Below, piece by piece: positions 19,001-27,226 of a DNA stretch of 42,904 bases. This stretch comes from Bacillota bacterium (GTDB lineage: Bacteria; Bacillota; Clostridia; Acetivibrionales; DSM-1351): positions 1 to 42,904 of the forward strand of contig JAEZIB010000174.1 of NCBI GenBank assembly GCA_023416275.1, read 5' to 3'. The translations under genes were made by a program, and so were the position numbers. The notes under the pieces are model-generated. The model searched no databases, was not told the DNA's origin, and saw only the letters and a list, made by a program, of their open reading frames with translations. Every line of letters starts with the position of its first letter. Position 1 is the stretch's first letter.

Positions 19001-19381
19001 ATTATGTATACCCTTAACCTGTTTAGCGGCAGTTCTATTTGTAGTTGTCCCATCTCCAAGTTGACCATAGTTATTTCTACCATATGCCCAAACTGTTCCG
19101 CCAGTTTCAATTTGTAAGCTATGGTAACTTCCTGCTGCTAAATGACTTATCTTTATAGCACCTGGTGTAACAACTATTTCATCCTCAAAATACTTGTTTT
19201 CGTCTATAGCACTCCCCGTTGTAGTTTCTAGAAAATTCTCCGAAACTGAAAGTGATGTCACTTCTGAGTGCTGTGTAAATTTAGTCGTTTGCTCAATAGC
19301 AGATACTTGTGTAACTTGTCCAAGTATTATAGCAATAATCATAATATTTGATGTTAAAGCTTTTATAAATTTCCTATTCAC
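16085..19381 (-). CDS. secreted dockerin protein with two RCC1 propellers and FnIII domains
   Basis: This 1098-residue protein starts at GTG with AGGGGG upstream and has a signal peptide ending near residue 29 (VSA). Residues about 78-425 hold seven RCC1-type repeats of about 50 residues (GTVWAWG..YGQLGDGT). Two fibronectin III-like domains follow (about 428-515 and 516-600). A second set of seven RCC1 repeats runs to about 938; its third and fifth repeats lack the GQLGDG segment. A third FnIII (about 940-1028) precedes a C-terminal type I dockerin (about 1031-1092) with two calcium loops starting GDINND and ADFNCD. The dockerin should bind a cohesin of the cellulosome scaffold, placing two seven-bladed propellers on the complex or cell surface. 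No catalytic domain is visible, so the role may be binding or scaffolding. The two halves arose by internal duplication. Confidence 0.9.
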   Translation of the reverse strand: MNRKFIKALTSNIMIIAIILGQVTQVSAIEQTTKFTQHSEVTSLSVSENFLETTTGSAIDENKYFEDEIVVTPGAIKISHLAAGSYHSLQIETGGTVWAYGRNNYGQLGDGTTTNRTAAKQVKGIHNVVNVAAGDSHSIALNNDGTVWAWGDNRYGQLGDGTSSADRYVPVQVKGINNITEISANGYNSVALKSDGTVWIWGYNGHGQLGNGTTTNSRLPIQVEGLSDVISVSAGRDFCLAAKSDGTVWAWGYNAFGQLGDGTTKDSTQPVNVKYLNDVKKVYAGDNHCIALKIDGTVWTWGYNTYGQLGDGTRESKKVPVEVKKLNCITYISAGYEHSIAVKEDGTVWAWGLNSDMQLGNGATAYGTSLPIQIIGLNDAITVAAGDGHSAALRDDGVVWAWGDNRYGQLGNGTTVNTGTPVLSKDITLPTLPTNLLAKVDENGNPVITWMESIEEDILAGYQIKRDNLIVATTTGTSFTDTSINIELDKIYVYIITAIDVTGNSSEEAIIVINDNEAPSTPEDLKVISKSGSTVSIEWKASTDNLWVDGYAIYRDGQKIGDSKDTSFTDLAVTGITNYQYYVKAYDKSNNFSDESNPINVTTDLLKFISIAGSYHRLQVEAGGTVWACGRNNNGQLGDGKITNRTTIQKVNGINSVVNVAAGYSHSIALKDDGTVWAWGNNEYGQLGDGTLIRRNAPVRVQDLNNIIEISANGYNDIALKNDGTVWIWGNSGNTSNRLPMQVKGLSNVISVAAGKNFYLIAKDDGTVWTWGYNEYGQLGDGTLIDRHVPTQVQDLNNIIEISANEYISIALKIDGTVWIWGRNGTTNSKLPMQVKGLSDVTSVEAGYNFCMAAKIDGTVWAWGDNEFGQLGNESIKYWSSTPNQVNRLTDVKSLVAGINYSAALRDDGTVWAWGDNRYGQLGNGTTVNTGTPVLSKDITSPTVPTNLSTKMDEYGNAIVTWTASKDGDIIREYQIKRDNIIVSTTTGITFTDTSKDIELGKTYVYSITAIDASGNMSEEASTTFDRTSTIVNGDINNDTVVDSLDLALIKMHLLQVKTLTEDKLLAADFNCDRCIDALDYASLKMHLIEKPVEGFQQ
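16563..16680 (-). repeat. 118-bp direct repeat, copy in second propeller
   Basis: This stretch encodes the last RCC1 repeat of the second block and matches 18099-18216 with about five mismatches in 118 bases, far closer than the other repeats match each other. It suggests recent gene conversion or duplication between the two halves. Confidence 0.85.
18099..18216 (-). repeat. 118-bp direct repeat, copy in first propeller
   Basis: Partner of 16563-16680, encoding the seventh RCC1 repeat of the first block (ending in TGTPVLSKDIT in both copies). The near identity contrasts with the diverged neighbouring repeats. Confidence 0.85.
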
Positions 19382-19756
19382 TTGTTCTTCCCCCTAAAAT
19401 CTTTTTTGTGTAAAAATATTTCTTGTCCATATTATTGAAGGCTAATAAAATATAAATATATATTTCTTTGCTTTAACATTATGCCTATATTATCTATATT
19501 TTCTATATTTTCCACACTCTGAATCATAACATAAAACCATTCTTAAAACCAGTATTCTAAATACTTTTAAGATGATTTAGTATACTTTTAGATACTATTC
19601 ATACACCTGAAATAAGCACTGAGCCTTAATTTATATTGCACTCCTTTTAATCCAACTAAGATGTAAAGATATTTCTCAGTGAATCACACATATACTAATG
19701 GAAAGCAATATTCATGCATGATTACTATCGCTCAGCAAGCCCAATTATAACCCCAT
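19382..19756. other. intergenic, upstream region of RCC1-dockerin gene
   Basis: About 375 bp of AT-rich sequence between the GH3 terminator and the RCC1-dockerin start. It must hold the promoter of the dockerin gene, read on the minus strand. I see several TATAAT-like strings but no convincing -35/-10 pair, no open frame and no strong hairpin. Confidence 0.5.
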
Positions 19757-19809
19757 AAAAAAAGAACCCATAAAGAGACTTTCTTTGAACTGTCCACTTT
19801 ATAGGGTTC
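19757..19809 (-). terminator. rho-independent terminator after GH3 gene
   Basis: On the minus strand GAACCCTATAAAG (19809-19797) pairs with CTTTATGGGTTC (19775-19764), with one bulge and a loop of about 21 bases, followed directly by seven T (19763-19757). It lies about 65 bp after the beta-glucosidase stop. Confidence 0.75.
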
Positions 19810-19875
19810 CATTTTATATGATTTTATTTTAATCAACATATCCAGTTAATGCTTTAAAGTTAACTCTTGCTACAT

Positions 19876-22029
19876 CTAATAATAGTATTCCTGCTTCAAT
19901 TCTATTTCACCCTTCAAGCGAATGTCTCTGGAGGAACTTCCGATTCGAATTTCATAATTTCCTGCTTCCGTCAAAAATTGTTTTTTATCTGTATTATAAT
20001 AGCCAAACGCAGTCTTATCCAATACAAGCGTTACTTTTTCTTTTCGCCCTGGTTCTAATGCAATTTTTATATATTGCTTTAATTCCTGTACAGGACGTTC
20101 TACGGCAGAATTTTTGCAGGCTACATATAACTGTGCCGTTTCAAGACCGACACGGCTACCGTTATTAGTCACTTCAAAGGTAACACTTATTTTTACATCC
20201 TCCGTTTCTTCTACTTCCAAGGATATATTACTATAATCAAAGGTGGTATAGGAAAGTCCGTGTCCAAAACAAAATTCCGGTTCTACATTATAGGTATCAT
20301 AATAACGATAGCCAACAAATATACCTTCAGTATATGAAACGGTCTTTCCTCCAGGAAATTCACCGAGCGAATAAGCGGAACAGTCACTTAAATTTTTAGG
20401 GAAAGTCATTGGAAGCTTACCGCTTGGATTAACTTCACCGAGCAAAACCTCTGCCAATGCTGTTCCGCCTTCCATTCCTCCATACCAGCACCATACCACT
20501 GCTTTTGCAGTTTGAAGCCACTCACCCATTTCAACGGGTGAACCTGCCATTAAAACTACAACAGTATTAGGATTTACCTTCAGAACTTCTTTAATCAATG
20601 TATCCTGTTCATATGGAAGCTTCATATTCTCTCGGTCAATACCTTCCGTATCATAATCATGGTTAAGACCACCTACTATAATAACTTCATCCGTTACCTT
20701 TGCTAGAGCTACCGCTTCCTCCAAAAGCTCTTGCCTCTTGGCTTTTACGTCAGCATCAATTGTTTCCATTTCTGTCCTTCTTGTCTTAAGAACATCTTCT
20801 AAACTAGTTTCCTGCCAGTTAATATCACTTTCTTCCTTTTTTTTCTCTGCATGATATCCTCTTGCATAAATTATCTCTGTATTTCCGCCAAGCTTCATTT
20901 TTAATCCCATCAAAGGTGAAATCTCATACAGTGCTTTAATTTCTGCGCTTCCTCCACCATTTGAATGAATTTTCTCTGCATTGTCACCAATTACCAATAG
21001 CTTCTTGAGCTTACTTTCCTGCAATGGAAGTCTGTTATCTACATTCTTTAATAAAACAACAGACTCTCTTGCTACCTCAAGAATATCCCTTCTATGCTCG
21101 GGTGTATTATATGTTCCCTTACATCTTGACGTTCCAAACATTTTAAGCTTATGCATCATTCGGAGTATTCTTCTTATTTTCTCATCAATCAGTTTTTCAT
21201 CTATTTCACCTTGTAAAACAGCATCCTTCAGCGGCTCTGCCATATAGTACTCGTCGAAATTATAAGCAACTGACATTTCTATATCAAGACCACTTTCTGC
21301 CGCCGCTTTCGTATTATGAACTGCTCCCCAGTCTGATATAACACAACCATCATATTTCCATTCTTCCTTTAATATTGTGTTTAGCAGATATTTGCTTTGG
21401 CAACAGTGTTCACCCCTCAGCAAGTTATAAGCTCCCATCAGTGAATAGCTTTCGGCTTCCATTACAGCGGCTTTAAATGCTGGCAGATAGATTTCATTTA
21501 ACGTGCGGTCATCCACTAATACCTCTACCCAAAGACGTTCTGTTTCTTGATTGTTTACAGCAAAATGCTTTACACAGGCGGCTACATCTGATTTTTGAAT
21601 GCCTTTAATTAACGAAACTGCCGTTTTTGCTGTTAAGTATGGGTCTTCACTCATGTACTCAAAGTTTCTCCCGCAGGCAGGACTTCTCATAATATTAACA
21701 CCCGGTGCCAAGATAACATCCTTTCCGCGGCCTCTTGCTTCCTCTCCAAGCACTACTCCCAGCTTGTAAGCCAAAGCTCTGTTCCATGTAGCGGCCAAAG
21801 CACTGTTACAGGGAAGATATGATACAAAATCATCGGAATGTCCGATTACATTCCAGCAATCATCTTCAAATTCAAAACGTACACCCATAGGTCCATCTGA
21901 TAATTTCAGCGAGGGTATTCCTAAGCGCTCTACCGCTCCTGTTCTGAACAATCCGTTTCCATGAATCATCGAAATCTTTTCTTGGAGGGTCAGTTGCTCC
22001 AATAAGTTCTCTATTTCAGTATCAAACAT
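19876..22029 (-). CDS. GH3 beta-glucosidase, cytoplasmic
   Basis: This 717-residue protein has no signal peptide. An N-terminal GH3 TIM barrel carries the substrate motif KLSDGPMGVR, the KHFAVNNQE segment and the nucleophile Asp233 in VISDWGAVH. The alpha/beta sandwich (about 330-570) and a C-terminal fibronectin-like domain (about 600-705) complete the usual clostridial layout. It would release glucose from the non-reducing end of xylose-free gluco-oligosaccharides. It follows the alpha-xylosidase by 110 bp, matching alternating action on xyloglucan oligosaccharides. The ATG at 22029 has only a weak ribosome site. A perfect AAAGGAGGTG lies 60 bases further upstream (22098-22089) with no suitable start beside it; a 14-codon frame (22066-22022) overlaps the GH3 start. 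Confidence 0.93.
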   Translation of the reverse strand: MFDTEIENLLEQLTLQEKISMIHGNGLFRTGAVERLGIPSLKLSDGPMGVRFEFEDDCWNVIGHSDDFVSYLPCNSALAATWNRALAYKLGVVLGEEARGRGKDVILAPGVNIMRSPACGRNFEYMSEDPYLTAKTAVSLIKGIQKSDVAACVKHFAVNNQETERLWVEVLVDDRTLNEIYLPAFKAAVMEAESYSLMGAYNLLRGEHCCQSKYLLNTILKEEWKYDGCVISDWGAVHNTKAAAESGLDIEMSVAYNFDEYYMAEPLKDAVLQGEIDEKLIDEKIRRILRMMHKLKMFGTSRCKGTYNTPEHRRDILEVARESVVLLKNVDNRLPLQESKLKKLLVIGDNAEKIHSNGGGSAEIKALYEISPLMGLKMKLGGNTEIIYARGYHAEKKKEESDINWQETSLEDVLKTRRTEMETIDADVKAKRQELLEEAVALAKVTDEVIIVGGLNHDYDTEGIDRENMKLPYEQDTLIKEVLKVNPNTVVVLMAGSPVEMGEWLQTAKAVVWCWYGGMEGGTALAEVLLGEVNPSGKLPMTFPKNLSDCSAYSLGEFPGGKTVSYTEGIFVGYRYYDTYNVEPEFCFGHGLSYTTFDYSNISLEVEETEDVKISVTFEVTNNGSRVGLETAQLYVACKNSAVERPVQELKQYIKIALEPGRKEKVTLVLDKTAFGYYNTDKKQFLTEAGNYEIRIGSSSRDIRLKGEIELKQEYYY

Positions 22030-22139
22030 ATTTATGTCCAGGTCTCACATTTTGCAAAAACAACATAAATAAATGTAAGGGACTGGGCACCTCCTTTAAA
22101 AAAGTATGCTTACCATTATCCTTTTTTTACTCGATTAGA

Positions 22140-24485
22140 CTAATTTATTGAACATACAATTTCTAACATTCCATTTTTGGGCTTAATAACAGTATCCTTA
22201 CCGTCAGCTATTATTTCTGCATCAGAAGTTTCAATAGCAGTCTCATTTACAAAACGGATACTGTAGGCTTTCTTTGCCTTTACCCTCACAATAATTTTTC
22301 CATCTTTTTTAAGAATGGAGGCTTCTAAATCTTCAGTACCATCCATACCGTATACTACTGTTTCGGCTGTTTTACCTTCTACTAATTGATAAACTCTTAA
22401 CTGAACACCGTCTCCATAGTCATAATCTGCCTTATCATCATGGGCACCAACTGCGACTATTGAATTTTCTCTAACCATAAGTGGAATACTTAAGTAGCTA
22501 TGCTTCTCTTTTATCCATCTGGAACCTTCCACTTTTTCACCAGTAAAGTAATTGGTCCAGGTTCCCTCCGGCAAATAATATTCGGCCAAGCTGTTACTGT
22601 TAAATATAGGAGAAACCAAGAGAGCATCACCTAGCATATACTGCTTATCTAAGTATTGACAATTTCTGTCTTCGGTAAATTCAAGTACCATGCATCTCAT
22701 AGTTGGAATACCTGATTTAGAGGTTTCAACGGCAGTTTTAAACAAATATGGCATTAGTGCAGCCTTTAATTTGGTAAAGAAGGATACTACCTCCACCGCT
22801 TCCTCATCATAAACCCACGGTACACGGTACGAAGTGCTCCCGTGCAAACGACTGTGGGAAGACAATAAACCAAATGCGGCCCATCGTTTATAAACATCCG
22901 GTGTAGAAGTATGTTCAAAGCCACCGATATCATGGCTCCAATAGCCAAAACCAGACATCATTAACGATAGACCACCGCGCAGGCTCTCCTCCATGGATTC
23001 ATAATCCGACCAGCAGTCTCCTCCCCAGTGAACAGGAAATTTCTGTCCTCCCACAGTTGCTGATCTCGCAAACAATACCGCTTCACCTTTACCAAGTTTA
23101 CTCTCCAACAAATCATATACAGTCTTATTATACAAATATGTATAGTAGTTATGCATTTTGAAAGGATCAGAACCATCAAAATAAACCACGTCGGTAGGAA
23201 TCCTTTCACCGAAGTCTGTTTTAAAGCAGTCCACACCCATATCTAATAAGGTTTCTAGCTTATCACTAAACCATTTACAAGCCTTAGGATTTGTAAAGTC
23301 AACAACTGCCATACCTGGCTGCCACATATCCCACTGCCATACGTTTCCGTTGGGACGTTTTATAAAGTATCCGCCTTCCATACCCTCATTGAATAGAATA
23401 GATTCCTGTGCAATATAAGGATTAATCCATACACATATTTTTAAGCCTTTTTCTTTCAGTCGTTTAAGCATACCGACTGGATCAGGAAAAACGCGTCTAT
23501 CCCAAGTAAAGTCCGACCAGCAAAACTCTCTCATCCAGAAGCAGTCAAAGTGGAATACACGCAGGGGAATTCCTCTTAAAAGCATGCCGTCTACAAAATT
23601 TGTAACCGTTTCCTCATCATAATTTGTTGTAAATGAGGTAGATAACCATAAGCCAAATGTCCATGGCGCAGGTAAAGACGGCTTACCTGTCAAATCCGTA
23701 TATCTTGTCAAAACATCCTTCATAGTAGGTCCATTAATAAAGAAGTAATCCAAGCTTTCACCCTGAACGCTAAATTCAACCTTTGTTACATTCTCTGTAC
23801 CAATTTCAAAAGAAACCTGTTCAGGATGGTTGACAAATACACCATATCCCTTATTGGTAATATAAAAGGGAATATTCTTATAGGACTGCTCTGTAGACGT
23901 GCCTCCATCGGCATTCCAAATATCAACAGTCTGTCCGTTTTTAACAAAAGGAGTAAAGCGCTCTCCTAAGCCATACACCAATTCTCCTACAGATATGCTT
24001 AACTGCTGGCGCATATAGGAGTTTTCAAGTCCACCCTCATCATATGCAAGGCCCTTCCAGTCTGTCTTCATATATGCCAAGTCTCTCCATGCGCTCTTAG
24101 CCAGTAGTTCTCCACCTCTCTCATAAGACATGGACCAATTTTGTTTTGTTATGACAAGTCTTAAACTCCCGCTTGATATTATAATTTCATTATCATTTTC
24201 TATAGTTTGCATGTTGTTATTTTTATCATAGAAAAGTTCAAATTCAGGTGTTTTCGATACAACTCCCATGTAATGGTAAGTCTGAACTCTGATAACTTCA
24301 GGCATCGGAGAAGAAATCCTAATTGTTAAATTTACTCCTCCCAAGGTATCTCCTCTATGCTTAATCTGATAAGTGGGAGCACAAAGCGTTACGCAGTCCT
24401 TTTCAATTTTTGAACTATAAACCTGTTGAGGTGAGAAACATTCTGTTCCTTCTTTTTGCAGCCAGCATCCATTGCTAAATTTCAT
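22140..24485 (-). CDS. yicI: GH31 alpha-xylosidase, YicI type
   Basis: This 781-residue cytoplasmic enzyme matches recalled E. coli YicI over long stretches, including VFHFDCFWM, the KTDFGERIPTDV segment and FPVHWGGDC. The nucleophile is Asp424 and the acid/base is Asp490, each eight residues on from Asp416 and Asp482 of YicI. The FDCFW motif is typical of alpha-xylosidases. It removes alpha-1,6-xylose from the non-reducing end of xyloglucan oligosaccharides, exposing glucose for the GH3 enzyme encoded next. The start ATG has AAAGGAG ten bases upstream. The gene is divergent from the two-component system with 915 bp between them, most of it a repeat element. Confidence 0.95.
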   Translation of the reverse strand: MKFSNGCWLQKEGTECFSPQQVYSSKIEKDCVTLCAPTYQIKHRGDTLGGVNLTIRISSPMPEVIRVQTYHYMGVVSKTPEFELFYDKNNNMQTIENDNEIIISSGSLRLVITKQNWSMSYERGGELLAKSAWRDLAYMKTDWKGLAYDEGGLENSYMRQQLSISVGELVYGLGERFTPFVKNGQTVDIWNADGGTSTEQSYKNIPFYITNKGYGVFVNHPEQVSFEIGTENVTKVEFSVQGESLDYFFINGPTMKDVLTRYTDLTGKPSLPAPWTFGLWLSTSFTTNYDEETVTNFVDGMLLRGIPLRVFHFDCFWMREFCWSDFTWDRRVFPDPVGMLKRLKEKGLKICVWINPYIAQESILFNEGMEGGYFIKRPNGNVWQWDMWQPGMAVVDFTNPKACKWFSDKLETLLDMGVDCFKTDFGERIPTDVVYFDGSDPFKMHNYYTYLYNKTVYDLLESKLGKGEAVLFARSATVGGQKFPVHWGGDCWSDYESMEESLRGGLSLMMSGFGYWSHDIGGFEHTSTPDVYKRWAAFGLLSSHSRLHGSTSYRVPWVYDEEAVEVVSFFTKLKAALMPYLFKTAVETSKSGIPTMRCMVLEFTEDRNCQYLDKQYMLGDALLVSPIFNSNSLAEYYLPEGTWTNYFTGEKVEGSRWIKEKHSYLSIPLMVRENSIVAVGAHDDKADYDYGDGVQLRVYQLVEGKTAETVVYGMDGTEDLEASILKKDGKIIVRVKAKKAYSIRFVNETAIETSDAEIIADGKDTVIKPKNGMLEIVCSIN

Positions 24486-24850
24486 AATGAATTTTGCTCC
24501 TTTCCCATATAACTTAACAGTAATTATAATACATACTTTAGAACTAAAATACCTTAATTATTCTAGTTAATACACTTTCATTTTCAGTGTTTTTAGAGAG
24601 TTGCTATATAGTAACAGTTTCAAAATTAAACATTACTATACGAAATTAACAATCTCGTTTAAGAAGGAATAGTAACTCTATAAATACTTAATCGCTATCA
24701 TTTCTTACATAATCTGAGACTATTTTGGTTAATTATGTTACAATATAATATATTGCAAAAAAGGTCGATTCAGTAAATTTTACACTAATCTTTTTTACTC
24801 AACTTTACTAGTTAAAAATTGTACCAATAGGTTTTTATGTGGGAAATTTT
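24486..24850. other. intergenic, divergent control region of GH31 gene
   Basis: About 365 bp before the start of GH31 on the minus strand. A TATAAT near 24514-24519 could be a minus-strand -10 but lacks a good -35. On the plus strand TATAAT near 24744 follows a TTGGTT at poor spacing. No open frame and no strong hairpin; the stretch ends at the repeat element beginning at 24851. Confidence 0.4.
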
Positions 24851-25349
24851 AGTTATTTACTCAAACTTTGCAGTTGAATATACTGCTTAAAGCCAAGTAA
24901 TATCAGGTATGGTAGCAATATCAAATGAAAAGTCAAATGATTTTTTAAGATAAGTTAGTTTACTGAACAACAAGCTAGTAAACCTGAGCATAGCTCGACT
25001 TTTCATTCGAAAGTTGGGTTAGAAATAATTGCATGAATTAGTTGAGTGAGTAAAGCTTGCTGAATAAGATTTTAGTATTCATATATGTTTCAATTATTCA
25101 GCAAGCTCAAAGTGTTTTTGCCGAAAAAACAACACGATGTCGGTTTTAGGACACTATAAACCATGGATGGTGAATGTGGAAAGGCGGCTAAAATACTGAG
25201 CGGAACCATTTAAGTAAATACAACCCATACCAAACTCGAAAGTGTACAATGTAAGTACCAACTATACTTTCCAGTTATTTGGGCAACAAACTATTGATAA
25301 TTCTACCGCTCCAATAGATTTTTTAAGTGCGAAGTTTGAGTTATTTACT
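24851..25349. mobile_element. MITE-like non-coding element, copy 1 (complete)
   Basis: A 499-bp non-coding unit with imperfect terminal inverted repeats of about 22 bp: left 24851-24872 (contains ACTCAAACTTTGCA), right 25328-25349 (reads ACTCAAACTTCGCA on the other strand). Inside, AGCTTGCTGAATA (from 25054) pairs with TATTCAGCAAGCT (ending near 25107), followed by a block conserved with copy 2 (GCCGAAAAA...CGGTTTTAG...GGATGGTGAATGTG). Blocks at 25012-25185 and 25274-25305 match copy 2; 24853-24911 matches copy 3; the right end matches copy 4 inverted. It ends 52 bp before the sensor kinase start, so it may supply or disrupt the promoter of that gene. No transposase frame lies inside. Confidence 0.72.
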
Positions 25350-25400
25350 ATAATGCGTAAGCATTTAACAATACTATATTAAATTAGGAAGAGATAGATT

Positions 25401-27221
25401 ATGAAGAAATTAACTGCTTTTAGCAAGATATTCCCTAATACAAAGGTAAAAAAACAATTATACTTCATTTATTGCAGTGCTATTTTAATACCAATCCTAT
25501 TAATTGGTTTTTTCTTAATCTTTTACACCAGAACACTATTACTGAATCATTATCAGAATCAAGTTTCAGCAGATAATCTCCGTGTCAAGTCAATTTTATT
25601 TGAAGTAACAACCTCAGTATACAATATTTCTGATGAAATTTTTTTGGACAAAGATCTGCAGAAGCTTTTAGCAACTCGCTACAATAGTAAGCAGGAGGCT
25701 GACAAGAGCTGCAGCAACTACACTAAGTTAAAGAATTATATTAATAGAAATACTTATATATCCTCCATCAAGCTTTATACAAACAATCCCACAATATATA
25801 AATATGACTCAATAATACAATACGCTTCTATAATACCTGTAACTAAAGAGCTTGAAAAAAATGACTGGTATCAGCAAGCAATAAATAGTGCTGATATTAC
25901 TTGGAAAAGTTTAAGCTCCCTTGACTACTGGAAGCATATTTCTCAGGAACTAAGTCTGATTAGGCGAATACCAATTTTTTCAACGAAAGAATATGCCGTA
26001 TTGAAAATTACTATCAGTAATAATTATTTAAAAAACAGAGTACAGAATAATTCCCTGTTTAACACAGTGACAGTAAATAGAGATCCTGTCTTTTTCAGTA
26101 CACAAAGAAATTTATCAGGAGAATATCTGACAATACCCATAGACTACGACAAAAGTCAATATCAATATTCAGGAGAACTGTCCTACGAAAAGAAAAAGAG
26201 TATGGCAAATATATCCACCTTACTTCCTTATGCATCTAAAGATAGGATTTATATATCTACCTTGGATTTTAATGCTTTACCCGACGTCAATCATATAATT
26301 TTATTATGTGCTGCCACAATGCTACTGGCTTCAGCGCTGCCTTTTTTGATAATTAAGCAGTTTACAAATAACTTCAGCACACGTATTATTACACTTCGAG
26401 GTGAAATGCATAAGGTAAGCAAGGGCAATTATCGTATCCTAGATAATATAAGGGGCGAAGATGAATTGTCTGAAGTTTATTCCGATCTAAAGGTGATGAT
26501 ACAAAACATCCAGAAGATGGATGCCCAAATGTATGAAGCAAAAATACAGGAACAGGACTTAAAAAACCAACAGCAAAAAATGGAATTCAAGATGCTGGCT
26601 AGTCAGATAAACCCACATTTCTTGTATAATACATTGGAAACCATACGTATGAAAGCTCTTACAGCAGGAAATAAAGAAGTAGCCAACGTCATTAAATTAC
26701 TGGGGAAATCTATGCACTATGTTTTAGAAAACACAGGTACTTCATCCACCACCTTAAAAAAAGAGCTGGATTACATATCAATTTATCTAACTATACAAAA
26801 ACTAAGATTCAGTGACCGTGTCAATTATACATTAAAAGTAGAAGAGAATATGAATTTAGAAGAATATCAGATTCTTCCTCTTTTATTACAGCCTATAGTA
26901 GAAAATGCCATCCTCCATGGCCTTGAAGGCACAGAAAACAATGGACAAATTGTTATCAATGTAACAACAAAAGACGATGAGCTTTTACTAATTGATATAT
27001 TTGACAATGGCCTTGGAATGACTAAAGAAGAATTGGATAGCCTCAAAAATAGCATTCATGTATATGATAAGAAGTCTACATCTAGCATTGGACTATATAA
27101 TATAAATAAAAGAATAAAATTATTTTATGGAGAAGCTTACGGAATGGAAATCAAGAGTACTCCCCTTGAAGGAACTCTTGTGTCACTTACACTTCCCTTG
27201 CTTAATATGATGGAGGAATAA
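25401..27221 (+). CDS. YesM-type sensor histidine kinase
   Basis: This 606-residue membrane kinase has helix 1 at about 20-43, an extracellular sensor region (about 44-295), helix 2 at about 297-317, a HAMP-like linker, and a His_kinase domain with phospho-acceptor His406 in QINPHFLYNT. The C-terminal ATPase has the N box LQPIVENAILHG and the G box DNGLGM. This class senses extracellular carbohydrates, often with the help of a binding lipoprotein, and phosphorylates an AraC-type regulator. The partner gene follows after 5 bp. The ATG has AGGAAGAG upstream. The likely signal is xyloglucan oligosaccharide, from the neighbouring enzymes and importer; that is inference. Confidence 0.93.
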   Translation: MKKLTAFSKIFPNTKVKKQLYFIYCSAILIPILLIGFFLIFYTRTLLLNHYQNQVSADNLRVKSILFEVTTSVYNISDEIFLDKDLQKLLATRYNSKQEADKSCSNYTKLKNYINRNTYISSIKLYTNNPTIYKYDSIIQYASIIPVTKELEKNDWYQQAINSADITWKSLSSLDYWKHISQELSLIRRIPIFSTKEYAVLKITISNNYLKNRVQNNSLFNTVTVNRDPVFFSTQRNLSGEYLTIPIDYDKSQYQYSGELSYEKKKSMANISTLLPYASKDRIYISTLDFNALPDVNHIILLCAATMLLASALPFLIIKQFTNNFSTRIITLRGEMHKVSKGNYRILDNIRGEDELSEVYSDLKVMIQNIQKMDAQMYEAKIQEQDLKNQQQKMEFKMLASQINPHFLYNTLETIRMKALTAGNKEVANVIKLLGKSMHYVLENTGTSSTTLKKELDYISIYLTIQKLRFSDRVNYTLKVEENMNLEEYQILPLLLQPIVENAILHGLEGTENNGQIVINVTTKDDELLLIDIFDNGLGMTKEELDSLKNSIHVYDKKSTSSIGLYNINKRIKLFYGEAYGMEIKSTPLEGTLVSLTLPLLNMMEE

Positions 27222-27226
27222 TTTAA

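Noticed and set aside
16200..19064. Several plus-strand open frames opposite the RCC1 gene
   Set aside because: They mirror the RCC1 repeats on the coding strand and recur with the repeat period; the minus frame has the signal peptide, domains and dockerin.
16085..19381. Regular repeats that could be taken for a CRISPR array
   Set aside because: Repeats are about 150 bp, diverged, coding in frame and without spacers.
22022..22066. 14-codon leader frame before the GH3 gene with perfect AAAGGAGGTG at 22089-22098
   Set aside because: The ribosome site is about 22 bases from the ATG, too far for normal initiation, and no other start codon is suitably placed, so no gene is called.
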